The notes beneath the pieces were generated by a model. That model was not told the origin of the DNA. It saw only the letters and a list, made by a program, of their open reading frames with translations, and ran no database searches. This document shows positions 9,792-19,525 of a stretch of 64,000 nt of DNA, piece by piece. Location: contig NZ_CP044543.1 of assembly GCF_008932115.1 (NCBI RefSeq), forward strand, positions 62,001-126,000, in the 5' to 3' direction. The translations under genes were made by a program, and so were the position numbers. Source of the stretch: Bradyrhizobium betae (GTDB taxonomy: Bacteria > Pseudomonadota > Alphaproteobacteria > Rhizobiales > Xanthobacteraceae). Position 1 is the stretch's first letter. Each line of letters begins with the position of its first letter.

Positions 9792-10559
9792 ATGCCTTCG
9801 CTGCGCCTGCTTGCTCCCGCGCTGTTTGCGCTCGCCATGTTCGGTGCGACCGTGCCCGCGTCGGCCGACAGCTTCTCCGATACCCAGCGCACTGACATCG
9901 AGGCAATCGTCAAGAACTACCTCGTCACCCATCCCGAGGTGCTCGAGGAAGCGATGGCCGAGCTCACCAAGCGCCAGGCCGCGGCCGAGACGCAGAAGCA
10001 CGAGGCCAGCATCGCGCAGAACTCGGATGCAATCTTCAACTCGACGCATCAGGTCGTGCTCGGCAACAAGGACGGCGACGTCACCTTCGTCGAGTTCTTC
10101 GATTACAATTGCGGCTACTGCAAGCGCGCGATGGACGACATGCTCAACCTCATGAAGGGCGATCCCAAGCTGAAGGTCGTGCTCAAGGAGTTTCCGGTGC
10201 TGAGCCAGGGCTCGGTCGAAGCCGCGCAGGTCGCCGTCGCCGTCCGCATGCAGGATCCCTCCGGCAAGAAATATCTCGACTTCCACCAGAAGCTGCTCGG
10301 CGGCCGCGGTGCCGCCGACAAGGCGCGCGCGCTTCAGGCGGCCAAGGAAGCCGGCCTCGACACCGCGAAGATCGAGAAGGACCTCGGCAGTCCCGAGGTG
10401 CGCGCCACCATCGAGGAGAACTTCAAGCTCGCCGAGGCGATGGGCATGAACGGCACGCCGAGCTACGTGATCGGCAAGCAGATCGTGATCGGCGCCGTCG
10501 GCCTCGAGGGCCTTAGGGAAAAGATCGGCGTCGCCCGCTGCGGCAAGGCGACCTGCTAA
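9792..10559 (+). CDS. DsbA-family thiol:disulfide oxidoreductase
   Basis: 255 residues, exported (signal peptide ending ASADS near residue 24). After an N-terminal helical segment (SDTQRTDIEAIVKNYLVTHPEVLEEAM) comes a thioredoxin fold with the active site CGYC at residues 107-110 and a cis-proline at 223 in GTPSYVIG. This is the DsbA/Com1-like arrangement. A good AAGAGGA binding site precedes the ATG at 9792. It lies 97 bases after the M48 protease gene and ends at a terminator. Whether it oxidises or isomerises disulfides is not deducible. Confidence 0.93.
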   Translation: MPSLRLLAPALFALAMFGATVPASADSFSDTQRTDIEAIVKNYLVTHPEVLEEAMAELTKRQAAAETQKHEASIAQNSDAIFNSTHQVVLGNKDGDVTFVEFFDYNCGYCKRAMDDMLNLMKGDPKLKVVLKEFPVLSQGSVEAAQVAVAVRMQDPSGKKYLDFHQKLLGGRGAADKARALQAAKEAGLDTAKIEKDLGSPEVRATIEENFKLAEAMGMNGTPSYVIGKQIVIGAVGLEGLREKIGVARCGKATC

Positions 10560-10603
10560 CACGGCGGCGACCTGCTGATCGCATTCACGACATCGACCAT
10601 CAC

Positions 10604-10632
10604 AAAAGGCCGGCTGAGAAGCCGGCCTTTTC
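10604..10632 (+). terminator. Rho-independent terminator after the DsbA-like gene
   Basis: AAAGGCCGGC (10605-10614) and GCCGGCCTTT (10621-10630) form a perfect 10-base-pair stem with a six-base loop. Confidence 0.88.
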
Positions 10633-10704
10633 ATTGCGCCGAAATCGGACGCGCGCATTCATCTGGCGTTCAAGAAACAAATGCCGCGGAACCGCAGATG
10701 TTCC

Positions 10705-10729
10705 GGAACTCCTGATACCTCCTTTCGTT
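10705..10729 (+). promoter_or_regulatory. EcfG-type (general stress sigma) promoter of the DUF1236 gene
   Basis: GGAAC (10705-10709), 16 bases, then CGTT (10726-10729). This is the GGAAC-N16/17-CGTT consensus of EcfG sigma factors in alphaproteobacteria. It lies 44 bases before the DUF1236 start codon. Confidence 0.65.
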
Positions 10730-10773
10730 GTTGGCGCGGGCAATGACGCAAAGAAACACGTGAGGAGAAATTT

Positions 10774-11616
10774 ATGTCGAACCGCTTTATGATCTCGGTC
10801 GCCGCGCTCGCGCTCTTCGCCGGCACCGGTCTGGCGAACGCTCAGGGCACCATGAACCGCGACGGCGGCGGCGCCGCTGCGCAGCCGACGCAACATTCGC
10901 AGCCCGCCGGCGGCGCGGCTGAACGTGGCGCGATGGGCAAGGAATCCGCCGCTCCCGCCGAGAAGGGCACGGTCGGCCAGGCCGGCGGCGCCATGAAGCC
11001 CGGCGGAGCTGCCGAGGAGAAGTCGTCTGGTGCGATGGAGAAATCCGGCGCCATGGAGAAGTCCGGCGGGATGGAAAAGTCCGGCCCGATGAACAAGAAC
11101 GCGGCTGACGAGAAGGCCGGCGCGGCGAAGGGCGAGCACGCTCAGGGCGCGCAGGACAAGTCCATGCAGGACAAGTCGAAGAGCACGATGGACAAGTCCC
11201 AGATGGACAAGTCCAACAGCACTCAGAAGAGCACCGAGACCGACACCAAGAGCGGCAACATGAACGCCCAGACCAAGGGCGCGGACAGCAAGGCTGCTGC
11301 CGACACCAAGGCTGGTGACACGAAGTCCCAGACCACGACCGGCACCGCCTCGGCGACCGCTTCCGCTCCGCCGCCCGAGAAGCGGACCGAAATCACCACC
11401 GCGATCAAGTCGACCAAGATCGAAGAGACCACCAACGTCAACTTCAACATCTCGGTCGGTGCCGCCATCCCGGCGTCCGTTCGCTTCCACCCGCTCCCGC
11501 CCCGGATCGTCGAGATCTATCCGGAATGGCGCGGCTATGACGTGATCTACGTTCGCGGCCAGTACATCATCGTTCGTCCGCAGACGCGCGAGATCGTGTA
11601 CATCATCGAAGGCTAA
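10774..11616 (+). CDS. DUF1236 domain protein with lysine/serine-rich repeat region
   Basis: 280 residues. A signal peptide (MSNRFMISVAALALFAG, cleavage near ANA/QG) leads into a long hydrophilic region with short repeats of the type MEKSG (about residues 85-110) and DKS/MDKS (about 128-150). The C-terminal 80 residues are the DUF1236 domain (VRFHPLPPRIVEIYPEWRGYDVIYV). The middle looks disordered and is rich in K, S, A and G, like hydrophilin-type stress proteins. With the EcfG-type promoter it is probably a general-stress-induced periplasmic protein. Function of the domain is unknown. TGAGGAGA precedes the start. Confidence 0.88.
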   Translation: MSNRFMISVAALALFAGTGLANAQGTMNRDGGGAAAQPTQHSQPAGGAAERGAMGKESAAPAEKGTVGQAGGAMKPGGAAEEKSSGAMEKSGAMEKSGGMEKSGPMNKNAADEKAGAAKGEHAQGAQDKSMQDKSKSTMDKSQMDKSNSTQKSTETDTKSGNMNAQTKGADSKAAADTKAGDTKSQTTTGTASATASAPPPEKRTEITTAIKSTKIEETTNVNFNISVGAAIPASVRFHPLPPRIVEIYPEWRGYDVIYVRGQYIIVRPQTREIVYIIEG

Positions 11617-11638
11617 GCCGCCTGGCTGACGCACCAAT

Positions 11639-11670
11639 GAGCCCTTGCCGAGAGATCGGCAGGGGCTTTT
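11639..11670 (+). terminator. Probable terminator after the DUF1236 gene
   Basis: GCCCTTGCCG (11641-11650) and CGGCAGGGGC (11657-11666) pair with one mismatch, followed by TTTT. Confidence 0.7.
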
Positions 11671-11863
11671 GGCGTATTGGACGGCTCACCCGCCCGACAG
11701 CCATGCTTCGGACTGGTTAACAAGCAATTTCCGTAGCTTGCGCACAGGTTTTTGCACCCAGGATGAGGTGCCTGAAGGCCTCCGGGAGGCCCTTCAAGGC
11801 TTCCCCTCACGCGCTTTGTTACCTATAACCCCGCCACGCCGAAGCACCTCCGCCGGGATTTGA

Positions 11864-12331
11864 ATGGCTGAACCTGCAACCGACACGATCCTCGTTCTCA
11901 ACGGGCCGAACCTCAACATGCTGGGGACGCGCGAGCCCGAGAAGTACGGCCATGCCACGCTGGCCGACGTCGAGACGCTGTGCCGGGAGACGGCCGCGGC
12001 GTTCGGCCTCAAGGCCGACTGCCGGCAGTCCAACCGCGAGGGCGAGCTGATCGACTTCATCCACGAGGCGCATGCCCGCAGGATGAAGGGCATCATCATC
12101 AATGCCGGCGGTTATTCGCACACCTCGATCGCGCTGCACGACGCGCTGCTCGCGGTGCAGATTCCGACCGTCGAAGTGCACGTGACCAATATCCATGCCC
12201 GCGAAAGTTTCCGCCATCACTCCTACACCGCACGCGCGGCGTTCGCCTCGCTCTGCGGTTTCGGTATCGAGGGCTACCGCCTCGCCATTCAGGGCCTTGC
12301 CGCCAAGCTCGGCATCAAGCCCAAAGCCTGA
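11864..12331 (+). CDS. aroQ: 3-dehydroquinate dehydratase, type II
   Basis: 155-residue type II dehydroquinase, third step of the shikimate pathway. Characteristic motifs are [18 protein letters not shown] near the N-terminus, [30 protein letters not shown] containing the catalytic histidine region, and [11 protein letters not shown]. The length is standard. It is followed 36 bases later by accB, an arrangement common in Rhizobiales (aroQ-accB-accC). A 190-base untranslated region lies upstream; no regulator site was recognised there. Confidence 0.96.
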   Translation: MAEPATDTILVLNGPNLNMLGTREPEKYGHATLADVETLCRETAAAFGLKADCRQSNREGELIDFIHEAHARRMKGIIINAGGYSHTSIALHDALLAVQIPTVEVHVTNIHARESFRHHSYTARAAFASLCGFGIEGYRLAIQGLAAKLGIKPKA

Positions 12332-12367
12332 CGCTCCCTCTTCACACAGAACATTCGGATAAAGAAC

Positions 12368-12856
12368 ATGGCGCGCCAGCCAGACGACAAAGCAGCCGCA
12401 AAGTTTTCCAGCGAGGATTCCGCGCTCGTCCGCGAGCTCGCACTCCTGCTCGACGAGACCAGCCTCACCGAGATCGAGATCGAACGCGCCGGCCTGCGCC
12501 TGCGCGTCGCCCGCAACATCAGCGTCGCCGCGACGATGCCGGCGCCGATGGCGCACGCAGCGCCCGTGGCGATCGCCACAGCCGCCGCACCTGCGGCTGC
12601 CGCGCCCGACCTGTCGAAGCATCCGGGCGCCGTGACATCCCCGATGGTCGGCACCGCCTATTGGGCGCCGGAGCCCGGCGCAAAACCGTTCATCGAGGTC
12701 GGCAGCAAGGTCTCGGTCGGCCAGACGCTGCTGATCATCGAAGCCATGAAGACCATGAACCAGATCCCCTCGCCGCGCGCCGGCACGGTGACGCAGATCC
12801 TGGTCGAGGACGGCCAACCCGTCGAGTTCGGTGAGCCGCTCGTTATTATTGAGTGA
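12368..12856 (+). CDS. accB: Biotin carboxyl carrier protein of acetyl-CoA carboxylase
   Basis: 162 residues. The N-terminal part (1-55) is the AccB dimerisation region, followed by an alanine/proline linker (about 58-80) and the biotinyl domain (about 82-162). The biotinylated lysine is K128 in EAMKTMN; most AccB proteins have EAMKMMN, so the T is a minor variant. It works with AccC and the carboxyltransferase (not in the window) to form malonyl-CoA. accC follows after 81 bases that carry an imperfect palindromic repeat. Confidence 0.97.
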   Translation: MARQPDDKAAAKFSSEDSALVRELALLLDETSLTEIEIERAGLRLRVARNISVAATMPAPMAHAAPVAIATAAAPAAAAPDLSKHPGAVTSPMVGTAYWAPEPGAKPFIEVGSKVSVGQTLLIIEAMKTMNQIPSPRAGTVTQILVEDGQPVEFGEPLVIIE

Positions 12857-12860
12857 GGGA

Positions 12861-12925
12861 GTGGCGAAGTGCGAGTAGCGAATAGCTGCTCCGCCCCATT
12901 CGCCATTCGCTATTCCCTATTCGCC
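12861..12925. repeat. Palindromic repeat between accB and accC
   Basis: The left arm contains GCGAGTAGCGAATAGC (12871-12886). The right arm contains CCATTCGCTATTCCCTATTCGCC (split reading of 12903-12925), an imperfect complement. It lies inside the accB-accC operon, so it is transcribed. It looks like a dispersed REP-like element. Confidence 0.5.
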
Positions 12926-12937
12926 CCCTGAGGCAAA

Positions 12938-14296
12938 ATGTTCGACAAGATCCTCATAGCCAATCGCGGCGAGATCGCCCTTCGCATCCTGCGCGCCTGC
13001 AAGGAGCTCGGGATCGCCACCGTCGCCGTGCACTCGACCGCCGACGCCGACGCCATGCATGTGCGCCTGTCGGACGAAAGCGTGTGCATCGGACCGCCGC
13101 CGTCCAAGGATAGCTATCTCAACGTGCCCGCGCTGCTCGCGGCCTGCGAGATCACCGGCGCGGACGCCGTGCATCCCGGCTACGGCTTCCTGTCCGAGAA
13201 CGCGCGCTTCGCGGAGATCCTCGGCGAGCACAATCTGCATTTCATCGGCCCCAAGGCCGAGCATATCCGCCTGATGGGCGACAAGATCGAGGCCAAGAAG
13301 ACCGCCAGGAAGCTCGGCATTCCCGTGGTACCCGGCTCCGACGGCGCGGTCGGCCCCGAGGACGACGCGATGGCGATCGCCCGGAAGATCGGCTTTCCCG
13401 TGCTGGTGAAAGCGGCGGCCGGCGGCGGCGGACGCGGCATGAAGGTCGCGCAGAGCGAGGCCGACCTTCAGGTGGCATTGTCGACGGCGGCCAACGAGGC
13501 CAAATCCGCCTTTGGCGATGCATCCGTCTATCTCGAAAAATATCTCCAGAAGCCGCGCCACATCGAAATCCAGATCCTCGGCGACGGCCGCGGCGGCGCG
13601 ATCCATCTCGGCGAGCGCGATTGCTCGCTGCAGCGCCGTCACCAGAAGGTCTGGGAGGAAGGCCCCTCGCCCGTGCTGGCCGCGGCGGCGCGCGCCAAGA
13701 TCGGCGAGACCTGCGCCAAGGCGATGCGCGAGATGAAATATCTCGGCGTCGGCACCATCGAATTCCTGTTCGAGGACGGCGAGTTCTACTTCATCGAAAT
13801 GAACACCCGCATCCAGGTCGAGCATCCCGTTACCGAGAGCATCACCGACATCGACCTCGTGCTGGAGCAGATCCGCATCGCCGCCGGCGGCGATCTGCCG
13901 GCCAAGCAGAACGAGATCCAGATCATCGGCCACGCGATCGAGTGCCGCATCAACGCCGAGAACCCGCAGACCTTCCGGCCTTCGCCGGGCCGCATCACGC
14001 AATACCACCCGCCGGGCGGGCTCGGTGTCCGCATCGATTCCGCGGTCTATCAGGGCTACACCATCCCGCCCTATTACGACTCCCTCGTCGGCAAGCTGAT
14101 CGTGCACGGCAAGACCCGCGCCGAATGCCTGATGCGGCTGCGCCGGGCGCTGGACGAGATGGTGGTCGAGGGCATCGAGACGACGCTGCCGCTGTTCCGC
14201 GACCTGGTGCGCGAAGGCGACATCATCAACGGCGACTACCACATCCACTGGCTGGAGCAGTATCTCGCCGGCAAGGCAGCCCCCGCCGCGAAATAA
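12938..14296 (+). CDS. accC: Acetyl-CoA carboxylase, biotin carboxylase subunit
   Basis: 452 residues. It has the N-terminal [14 protein letters not shown] motif, the ATP-grasp glycine loop [12 protein letters not shown], the HIEIQILGD strand, and the catalytic [20 protein letters not shown] region, read here as [13 protein letters not shown]. The C-terminal domain has [11 protein letters not shown] and [10 protein letters not shown]. Full length. It carboxylates the biotin on AccB. In related genomes aat usually follows, but here a signalling operon intervenes. Confidence 0.97.
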   Translation: MFDKILIANRGEIALRILRACKELGIATVAVHSTADADAMHVRLSDESVCIGPPPSKDSYLNVPALLAACEITGADAVHPGYGFLSENARFAEILGEHNLHFIGPKAEHIRLMGDKIEAKKTARKLGIPVVPGSDGAVGPEDDAMAIARKIGFPVLVKAAAGGGGRGMKVAQSEADLQVALSTAANEAKSAFGDASVYLEKYLQKPRHIEIQILGDGRGGAIHLGERDCSLQRRHQKVWEEGPSPVLAAAARAKIGETCAKAMREMKYLGVGTIEFLFEDGEFYFIEMNTRIQVEHPVTESITDIDLVLEQIRIAAGGDLPAKQNEIQIIGHAIECRINAENPQTFRPSPGRITQYHPPGGLGVRIDSAVYQGYTIPPYYDSLVGKLIVHGKTRAECLMRLRRALDEMVVEGIETTLPLFRDLVREGDIINGDYHIHWLEQYLAGKAAPAAK

Positions 14297-14310
14297 TTCT
14301 TCCCACGCAT

Positions 14311-14335
14311 GGAACCCCTGGTCCCCGGCCGCGTT
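14311..14335 (+). promoter_or_regulatory. EcfG-type promoter of the CHASE3 kinase operon
   Basis: GGAAC (14311-14315), 16 bases, CGTT (14332-14335). It lies 69 bases before the kinase GTG and 15 bases after the accC stop. It suggests general-stress control of the signalling genes independent of accBC. Confidence 0.6.
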
Positions 14336-14403
14336 CTGGACGGTTGGGGACAGTTCCAAGGGGCTAGTTTGCACTTCACTCAGCGTTACAAGGTTGAACA
14401 ATC

Positions 14404-15921
14404 GTGACGGCCGACGCACAGCGGCGGCGCACCGTGATGCAAATCCTGCTGCTTTCGGCGGGGTTTTTGGTGCTGGTCGCGATCAGCGTCGCGTCGATCC
14501 TGCTGGTCAACAAGGCGCGGGAAGACAATTCCTGGGTCGTGCATACGGTCGAGTCGGAGAACCAGATCTCGACCGTCCTGCTGGAAATTCGCCGGGCGGA
14601 AAGTGCCACCCGGGCCTATCTGCTGTCCGGCGGGCCCCAGTTCCTTGCGGAATACCAAACGGCGGCCGCCAACGTTCTGCCGGCCCTCGATCAGCTCGGC
14701 CGGCTCACGCGCGACAATGCGGCGCAGATCCAGAACATGGCCAAGCTGCGCAAGGCCGTCGAGCAGCGGCTGTCGGAATTCGCCCGCAGCATCGAGCGTG
14801 TCACCAACAACGATGTCGCGACCGCCGTGACCGCGCTGCGCAACGGCACCTCGACCGGAGCGGTCGAGACCATCGCCCAGGTCGGCCGCGAGATGCGGAG
14901 CGAAGAGGACCGTCTGTTCAGGGAGCGGACCGAGACCGCCGACCGGACCCAGAAGCTCGCCTCCTCCGTGACCATTGCCGGCTCGGGGATGGTCCTGGCC
15001 CTCGCCTTCGGGTCGGTCCTGCTGGTGCGCCAGTCCTCGCGCGCCCGCGACCGGGCCGAGTCACGCCTGCGCGACGCCAATCTCAACCTGGAGGCCACCG
15101 TCGACGAGCGCACGGCTGACCTGCGCGAGGCCAACAACGAGATCCAGCGCTTTGCCTATATCGTCAGCCACGATCTGCGCTCGCCTCTGGTCAACATCAT
15201 GGGCTTTACCAGCGAACTCGAGGAGCTCAGCGGCGACATCTTCCGCCGCATCGGCGGCCTCACCCAGGCCGCGAACGGCGGGCCGCCGCCGGCCGCCGGC
15301 GAGATCGCGCTCGAAGGCCCCGACAAGCAGCTTTCGGCGGATTTCTCCGAAGCGCTCGGCTTCATCAAGTCGTCGATCGCCAAGATGGACCGCCTGATCT
15401 CGGCGATCCTCAATCTCACCCGCGAGGGCCGGCGCGAATTCGAGCCGGTGAAGATCGACACGCGGGATCTGATCGAGGCGATCGTGTCGACGCTGGCGCA
15501 TCAGGCCTCCGAGGCGCAGGCCGAGATCCACGTCGAACCGCTGCCCAATATCGTCAGCGACCGCCTTGCGCTGGAGCAGATCTTCTCCAACCTGATCGAC
15601 AACGGGATTAAGTATCTCAACAACGGCGTTCCCGGCGAGATCAGAATCCGGGGGCGCACCAAGCTCGGATACGCTATCTTCGAGATCAGCGATAACGGCC
15701 GCGGCATCGACCCGAAGGATCATCAGCGGATCTTCGATCTGTTCCGGCGTGCGGGAACCCAGGACAAACCCGGTCAGGGCATCGGTCTTGCGCATGTGCG
15801 TGCACTTGTACGCCGCCTCGGGGGCACCATGTCGGTATCGTCGGAACTGAATACGGGCAGCACCTTCACCATTACGCTGCCCATCAACTGGAACGCCAGC
15901 AACCGGAACTCGGACCAATGA
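14404..15921 (+). CDS. CHASE3-domain sensor histidine kinase
   Basis: 505 residues, GTG start. TM1 at about 12-35 and TM2 at about 195-213 flank a periplasmic CHASE3 domain (ENQISTVLLEIRRAESATRAYLLSG). A coiled linker is followed by HisKA with H256 in SHDLRSPLVNIMGF. An insertion of about 35 residues with GGPPPAAGEIALEG follows, then the HATPase (N box SNLIDNGIKYLNN, G1 DNGRGID, G2 GQGIGLAHV). The ATGA overlap with the next gene implies translational coupling. The signal sensed is unknown. Confidence 0.92.
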   Translation: MTADAQRRRTVMQILLLSAGFLVLVAISVASILLVNKAREDNSWVVHTVESENQISTVLLEIRRAESATRAYLLSGGPQFLAEYQTAAANVLPALDQLGRLTRDNAAQIQNMAKLRKAVEQRLSEFARSIERVTNNDVATAVTALRNGTSTGAVETIAQVGREMRSEEDRLFRERTETADRTQKLASSVTIAGSGMVLALAFGSVLLVRQSSRARDRAESRLRDANLNLEATVDERTADLREANNEIQRFAYIVSHDLRSPLVNIMGFTSELEELSGDIFRRIGGLTQAANGGPPPAAGEIALEGPDKQLSADFSEALGFIKSSIAKMDRLISAILNLTREGRREFEPVKIDTRDLIEAIVSTLAHQASEAQAEIHVEPLPNIVSDRLALEQIFSNLIDNGIKYLNNGVPGEIRIRGRTKLGYAIFEISDNGRGIDPKDHQRIFDLFRRAGTQDKPGQGIGLAHVRALVRRLGGTMSVSSELNTGSTFTITLPINWNASNRNSDQ

Positions 15922-16358
15922 CTCTGCCTGTCAGCATCATCATGATCGAGGACGACGAGGGACATGCGCGGCTGATCGAGCGCAACATCCGCCGTTCCGG
16001 CGTCAACAACGAGATCATCCCCTTCACCAACGGCACCGATGCGATGAAGCACCTGTTCGGCGCCGACGGCAGCGGGCTTGCGCAGAAGGGCAACGCGCTG
16101 CTGATCCTGCTCGACCTCAATCTCCCCGACATGACCGGGATCGATATCCTCAAGCAGATCAAGGAAAACAAATATCTGAAGGCCTCGCCCGTGGTGGTGC
16201 TGACCACCACCGACGACTCCCAGGAAATCAAGCGCTGCTACGAGCTCGGCTGCAACGTCTACATCACCAAGCCCGTCAACTACGAGAATTTCGCCAACGC
16301 CATCCGGCAACTCGGTCTGTTCTTCTCGGTCATCCAGGTCCCGCCCGCCGCCTCATGA
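15918..16358 (+). CDS. Single-domain response regulator (Rcp1-like)
   Basis: 146 residues, receiver domain only. The acidic pocket is E11/D12/D13, the phospho-acceptor D66 in LLDLNLPDM, the switch T/TTTDD and the lysine in ITKPVN. The extended beta4-alpha4 region and the NLPDMTGIDIL motif fit the phytochrome-partner (Rcp1) class. It overlaps the genes on both sides by four bases (ATGA), so stoichiometric expression with the kinase before it and the receiver-kinase after it is likely. Confidence 0.93.
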   Translation: MTLPVSIIMIEDDEGHARLIERNIRRSGVNNEIIPFTNGTDAMKHLFGADGSGLAQKGNALLILLDLNLPDMTGIDILKQIKENKYLKASPVVVLTTTDDSQEIKRCYELGCNVYITKPVNYENFANAIRQLGLFFSVIQVPPAAS

Positions 16359-17458
16359 ACCAGCGCACGCCCACATTGCTCTACATCGACGACGACGCGG
16401 CGCTGGCGCGCCTGGTCGATCGCGGCCTGACGCGGCGCGGCTACAAGGTCGTCCATGCCGCCAGCGGCGAGGAAGGCCTCGAGCGCATCCGTCGCGCGCT
16501 GATCGAGGGCGGCATCGACGTCGTGGCGCTCGACCAGTACATGCCCGGCCTCGATGGGCTGGAGACGCTCGAGCAGATCATGGCGATCGCCGGCGCGCCG
16601 CCCGTGGTGTTCGTCACCGCGTCGCAGGATTCCAGCATCGCGGTTACCGCGCTGAAGGCGGGCGCGGCCGACTATCTCGTCAAGGACGTCAAGGGCGACT
16701 TCATCCCGCTGCTCCACGTCGCCGCCGACGGCGCGCTGCGCCAGGCCGAATTGCAGAAGGCGCGCGAGGAAGCCGAAGCCGAGATCCACGCCTCGCGCGA
16801 CCGCTACGCGGCGCTCGCCGCCGAACGCGAGCTGTTGCTGCGCGAGGTCAACCACCGCGTCGGCAACTCGCTCCAGATCATCGCCTCGCTGCTGCATCTT
16901 CAGGCAAGCTCCGCCGGCCAGGACGAGGTCAAGGCGGCGCTCACCAATGCGATGGGCCGCGTCGCCGCGGTGGCGCAGGTGCATCGCCGCCTATACACCT
17001 CCCAAGATCTGAAGAGCGTCGTCCTCAATCAATATCTGGACTCCCTGCTCGAGGATTTGCGCCGCTCGGCCGAAGGCAACCGGATGTCGCGCCTGACGGT
17101 GAAGGCCGAGGCGATCGAGATCGATCCGGACCGCGCGGTCGCCGTCGGCATCATCGTCAACGAGCTGGTGATGAACGCGGTGAAATACGCCTATCCCGAC
17201 GGCGCCGGCCCGATCCATGTCGAGCTGACCTCGCAGGGCGACGATCTCCTGCTGTCGATCGCCGATGACGGCGTCGGCGACAAGGTCAAGGCCGATCCGC
17301 GCTCCACCGGCATGGGCCAGCGCATCGTCGCGGCGATGGCCACCAAGCTGGATGCCACCGTCGAGCGCGACCCCGCCCATTCCGGCACCCGCATTCTCCT
17401 CAAGTTCCGCCGCGTGCCAACGACGCTCGACCGGGCGAGCAGCGCCGCGGCGAGCTGA
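16355..17458 (+). CDS. Receiver domain fused to HisKA_2-type histidine kinase
   Basis: 367 residues. The N-terminal receiver has D12/D13 and phospho-acceptor D60 ([13 protein letters not shown]). A short coiled coil (about 125-160) leads to the HisKA_2 dimerisation domain with H167 in [18 protein letters not shown], then an HATPase with [15 protein letters not shown] and ADDGVGD. Soluble, no membrane helix. HisKA_2/HWE-type kinases often phosphorylate PhyR in the general-stress pathway. Together with the EcfG-like promoter upstream, a role in that pathway is plausible but inferred. Confidence 0.92.
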   Translation: MNQRTPTLLYIDDDAALARLVDRGLTRRGYKVVHAASGEEGLERIRRALIEGGIDVVALDQYMPGLDGLETLEQIMAIAGAPPVVFVTASQDSSIAVTALKAGAADYLVKDVKGDFIPLLHVAADGALRQAELQKAREEAEAEIHASRDRYAALAAERELLLREVNHRVGNSLQIIASLLHLQASSAGQDEVKAALTNAMGRVAAVAQVHRRLYTSQDLKSVVLNQYLDSLLEDLRRSAEGNRMSRLTVKAEAIEIDPDRAVAVGIIVNELVMNAVKYAYPDGAGPIHVELTSQGDDLLLSIADDGVGDKVKADPRSTGMGQRIVAAMATKLDATVERDPAHSGTRILLKFRRVPTTLDRASSAAAS

Positions 17459-17522
17459 CCCGCGATTGCACGGGGTTTCTCACCATCGCAACCCCACCGC
17501 GATCCTGCTATTGTTGCGAACC

Positions 17523-18203
17523 ATGACTTCGCGCGACTCCGCTTCGTCTGAAATCACGCCGGCCGTGCTGCTGCGGGCCTATGCCTGCGGCATCTTTCCG
17601 ATGGCCGAAAGCGCCGATGATCCGACCCTGTTCTGGGTCGAGCCTGAATTGCGCGGCGTGATCCCGCTCGCGGGATTTCGCGTCGCCTCGCGGCTCGCGC
17701 GCTCCGTGCGTTCGGATTTGTTTCGCGTGACCGTCAACACCGCGTTCAAGGCGACCATCGCCGGCTGCGCCGCGCCGCAGGCCGGACGCGAAGACACCTG
17801 GATCAACAAGCGCATCCGTGACCTCTATGGCGGCCTCTACGACCTCGGCCATTGCCACAGCGTCGAGGCCTGGCAGGGCGACGATCTCGTCGGCGGCCTC
17901 TACGGCGTCAGCCTCGGACGCGCTTTCTTCGGCGAGAGCATGTTTCACACCGCGCGCGATGCCTCGAAGGTCGCGCTGGTGCACCTGGTCGCGCGGCTCA
18001 TCCATGGCGGCTTCGAGCTGCTCGACACGCAATACGTCACTGAGCATTTGAAGAGTTTTGGCGCGGTCGAGATTCCGCGGCGGCGCTACACCGTGCTGCT
18101 CGACAAGGCGCTCGCCGGCGAGCCCGGCGATTTCCTCAGGCTCGCCGACGGCGCCGCGATCCCGGGCGCACGCGCGCTCGAGATCATCGCTTCACGGCAA
18201 TAA
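17523..18203 (+). CDS. aat: Leucyl/phenylalanyl-tRNA--protein transferase
   Basis: 226 residues. The enzyme adds Leu or Phe to proteins with N-terminal Arg or Lys, marking them for ClpS/ClpAP. Signatures are the N-terminal [42 protein letters not shown], and the [23 protein letters not shown] motif. The ATG at 17523 is preferred over further-upstream codons because the protein then begins just before the conserved [13 protein letters not shown]. It is convergent with the DUF2155 gene. Confidence 0.96.
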   Translation: MTSRDSASSEITPAVLLRAYACGIFPMAESADDPTLFWVEPELRGVIPLAGFRVASRLARSVRSDLFRVTVNTAFKATIAGCAAPQAGREDTWINKRIRDLYGGLYDLGHCHSVEAWQGDDLVGGLYGVSLGRAFFGESMFHTARDASKVALVHLVARLIHGGFELLDTQYVTEHLKSFGAVEIPRRRYTVLLDKALAGEPGDFLRLADGAAIPGARALEIIASRQ

Positions 18204-18221
18204 TCGGCGACGGGACTCTGT

Positions 18222-18282
18222 TCACCTCTCCCCGTCGGGGAGAGGTTGACCAAGGGCAGCTTGCCGAACCCAATAAGGTGAG
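18222..18282. repeat. Palindromic intergenic repeat with a perfect hairpin after aat
   Basis: ACCTCTCCCC (18224-18233) and GGGGAGAGGT (18237-18246) pair perfectly around a GTC loop. The outer bases TCACCT and AGGTGA (about 18277-18282) also pair. It probably doubles as a bidirectional terminator for aat and the convergent DUF2155 gene. Confidence 0.6.
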
Positions 18283-18284
18283 CC

Positions 18285-19277
18285 TTACCGGCCAAACCCG
18301 GGAATACCGAACAGACCCGGACGCTGCTCCGGCGGCGGAGGCGGTGGCGGCGCCGGTTGCTGCTGCTGGATCGGCGGCAAGGGCTGCGGCGGGCGCTGCT
18401 GCACGGCCTGCTTGGGCGCGGCCTTCTTCTGCGCGGGCGGCGGCGGTGGCGTGGCCGGCTTGTTCGCGGGATCGGGCGCCGCGGTCGCGATGGTTTGCTG
18501 CGGCTCTTTGCAGTCGGTCAGCCAGATGTCGTAGATCGGATGCTCGACGCCGTGCAGGCCCGGGCTTGCCGCATACATCCAGCCCGAGAAGATGCGCTTC
18601 ACCTCGCCCTGCAAGGTGATCTCGTCGACCTCGACGAAGGCGTCGGTGTTGGTGGCCTCCGTCGCCGGCCGTGTGTAGCAGGCGTTGGTCTTGACCCTGA
18701 GCGCGCCGAACTGGACGGTCTCGCCGATATCCTCGTCGAAATTGATGATGCGCCCGGTGATCTTGTCGAGGCCCGAGAAGGTCGCCTTCTTGTTCACGAT
18801 CTTCTGGGCCGGCGGCTCGGTCACGACCTCGTCGCCCGGCTGCAGGCTCGCCGGCGTCTGCGGCACCGGCCCGCCCTTCTGCTGGGGCTGGCGCTGACCG
18901 GGCGCACCCGGGGCGCCCTGCGGATTGGACGGCGCGACCGCGACGGGCGGCACCTGGTTTGGCGGCGCGGCGGTGGAGCCCGGCGGCGGCGCCAGCGGCT
19001 GGGTCTCGACCGGCCCCGGCATCACGTTACCCTGCCGTCCCGGCGGCGGCGCCATCGGGCGCGACGGCAGCACACGGCCCTGCGGCGGCAGTTCGGGGAC
19101 CTCTTCGTCGTCGTCGGGGATCTGCGGCTGCGGCTGGCCACGCGGGATCGCGCCGGGCGGCCGCGGCGGCGGATCGGAGAAGATCGTGCCGATCTGCGCC
19201 TGCGCGGGAGTCGCAACCGTCAATGCGGTGGCGGCCAGAAGCGCCGCAAGACCTGTCAGGGTAAAGGTTCGAACCAT
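18285..19277 (-). CDS. DUF2155 domain protein, exported, proline-rich
   Basis: 330 residues from the ATG at 19277; an in-frame ATG at 19319 would add 14 residues in front of the signal peptide. The chosen start gives MVRTFTLTGLAALLAATALTV ending AQA. Residues about 25-150 are a proline/glutamine-rich linker. The DUF2155 core (about 160-270) contains FSGLDKITGRIINFDEDIGE and FSGWMYAASPGLHGVEHPIYDIWLTDC. A second proline-rich tail ends the protein. The family is confined mainly to alphaproteobacteria, usually beside accC/aat/NDUFA12 genes. Function unknown; envelope location is likely. Confidence 0.87.
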   Translation of the reverse strand: MVRTFTLTGLAALLAATALTVATPAQAQIGTIFSDPPPRPPGAIPRGQPQPQIPDDDEEVPELPPQGRVLPSRPMAPPPGRQGNVMPGPVETQPLAPPPGSTAAPPNQVPPVAVAPSNPQGAPGAPGQRQPQQKGGPVPQTPASLQPGDEVVTEPPAQKIVNKKATFSGLDKITGRIINFDEDIGETVQFGALRVKTNACYTRPATEATNTDAFVEVDEITLQGEVKRIFSGWMYAASPGLHGVEHPIYDIWLTDCKEPQQTIATAAPDPANKPATPPPPPAQKKAAPKQAVQQRPPQPLPPIQQQQPAPPPPPPPEQRPGLFGIPGFGR

Positions 19278-19525
19278 TGTCTCGCGCGGCTTCAACAGCG
19301 AATCGGGCTTGCTGGACATTCTACAGGGGATACCGCCGCTCGCAGGCCATCCGGTTAACACGGCGAATACGGCGGGGAAAGGGCGGCATTCCTGCCCTGC
19401 CCGGTGCCATCTGGCCAGAGCGGCGGCCGAATGGGATAGTCGAGACGCTCCTCCCCGGGGCCGAGGCGGGCATCGCCCCCGAAGATTGCGTCCAACCATA
19501 ACCAGAACCTCAAGGGTCCCCCGCC

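Noticed and set aside
11020..11230. Repeats in the DUF1236 gene as a possible CRISPR or VNTR array
   Set aside because: The units are short, imperfect and in frame with a coding sequence, so they are protein repeats.
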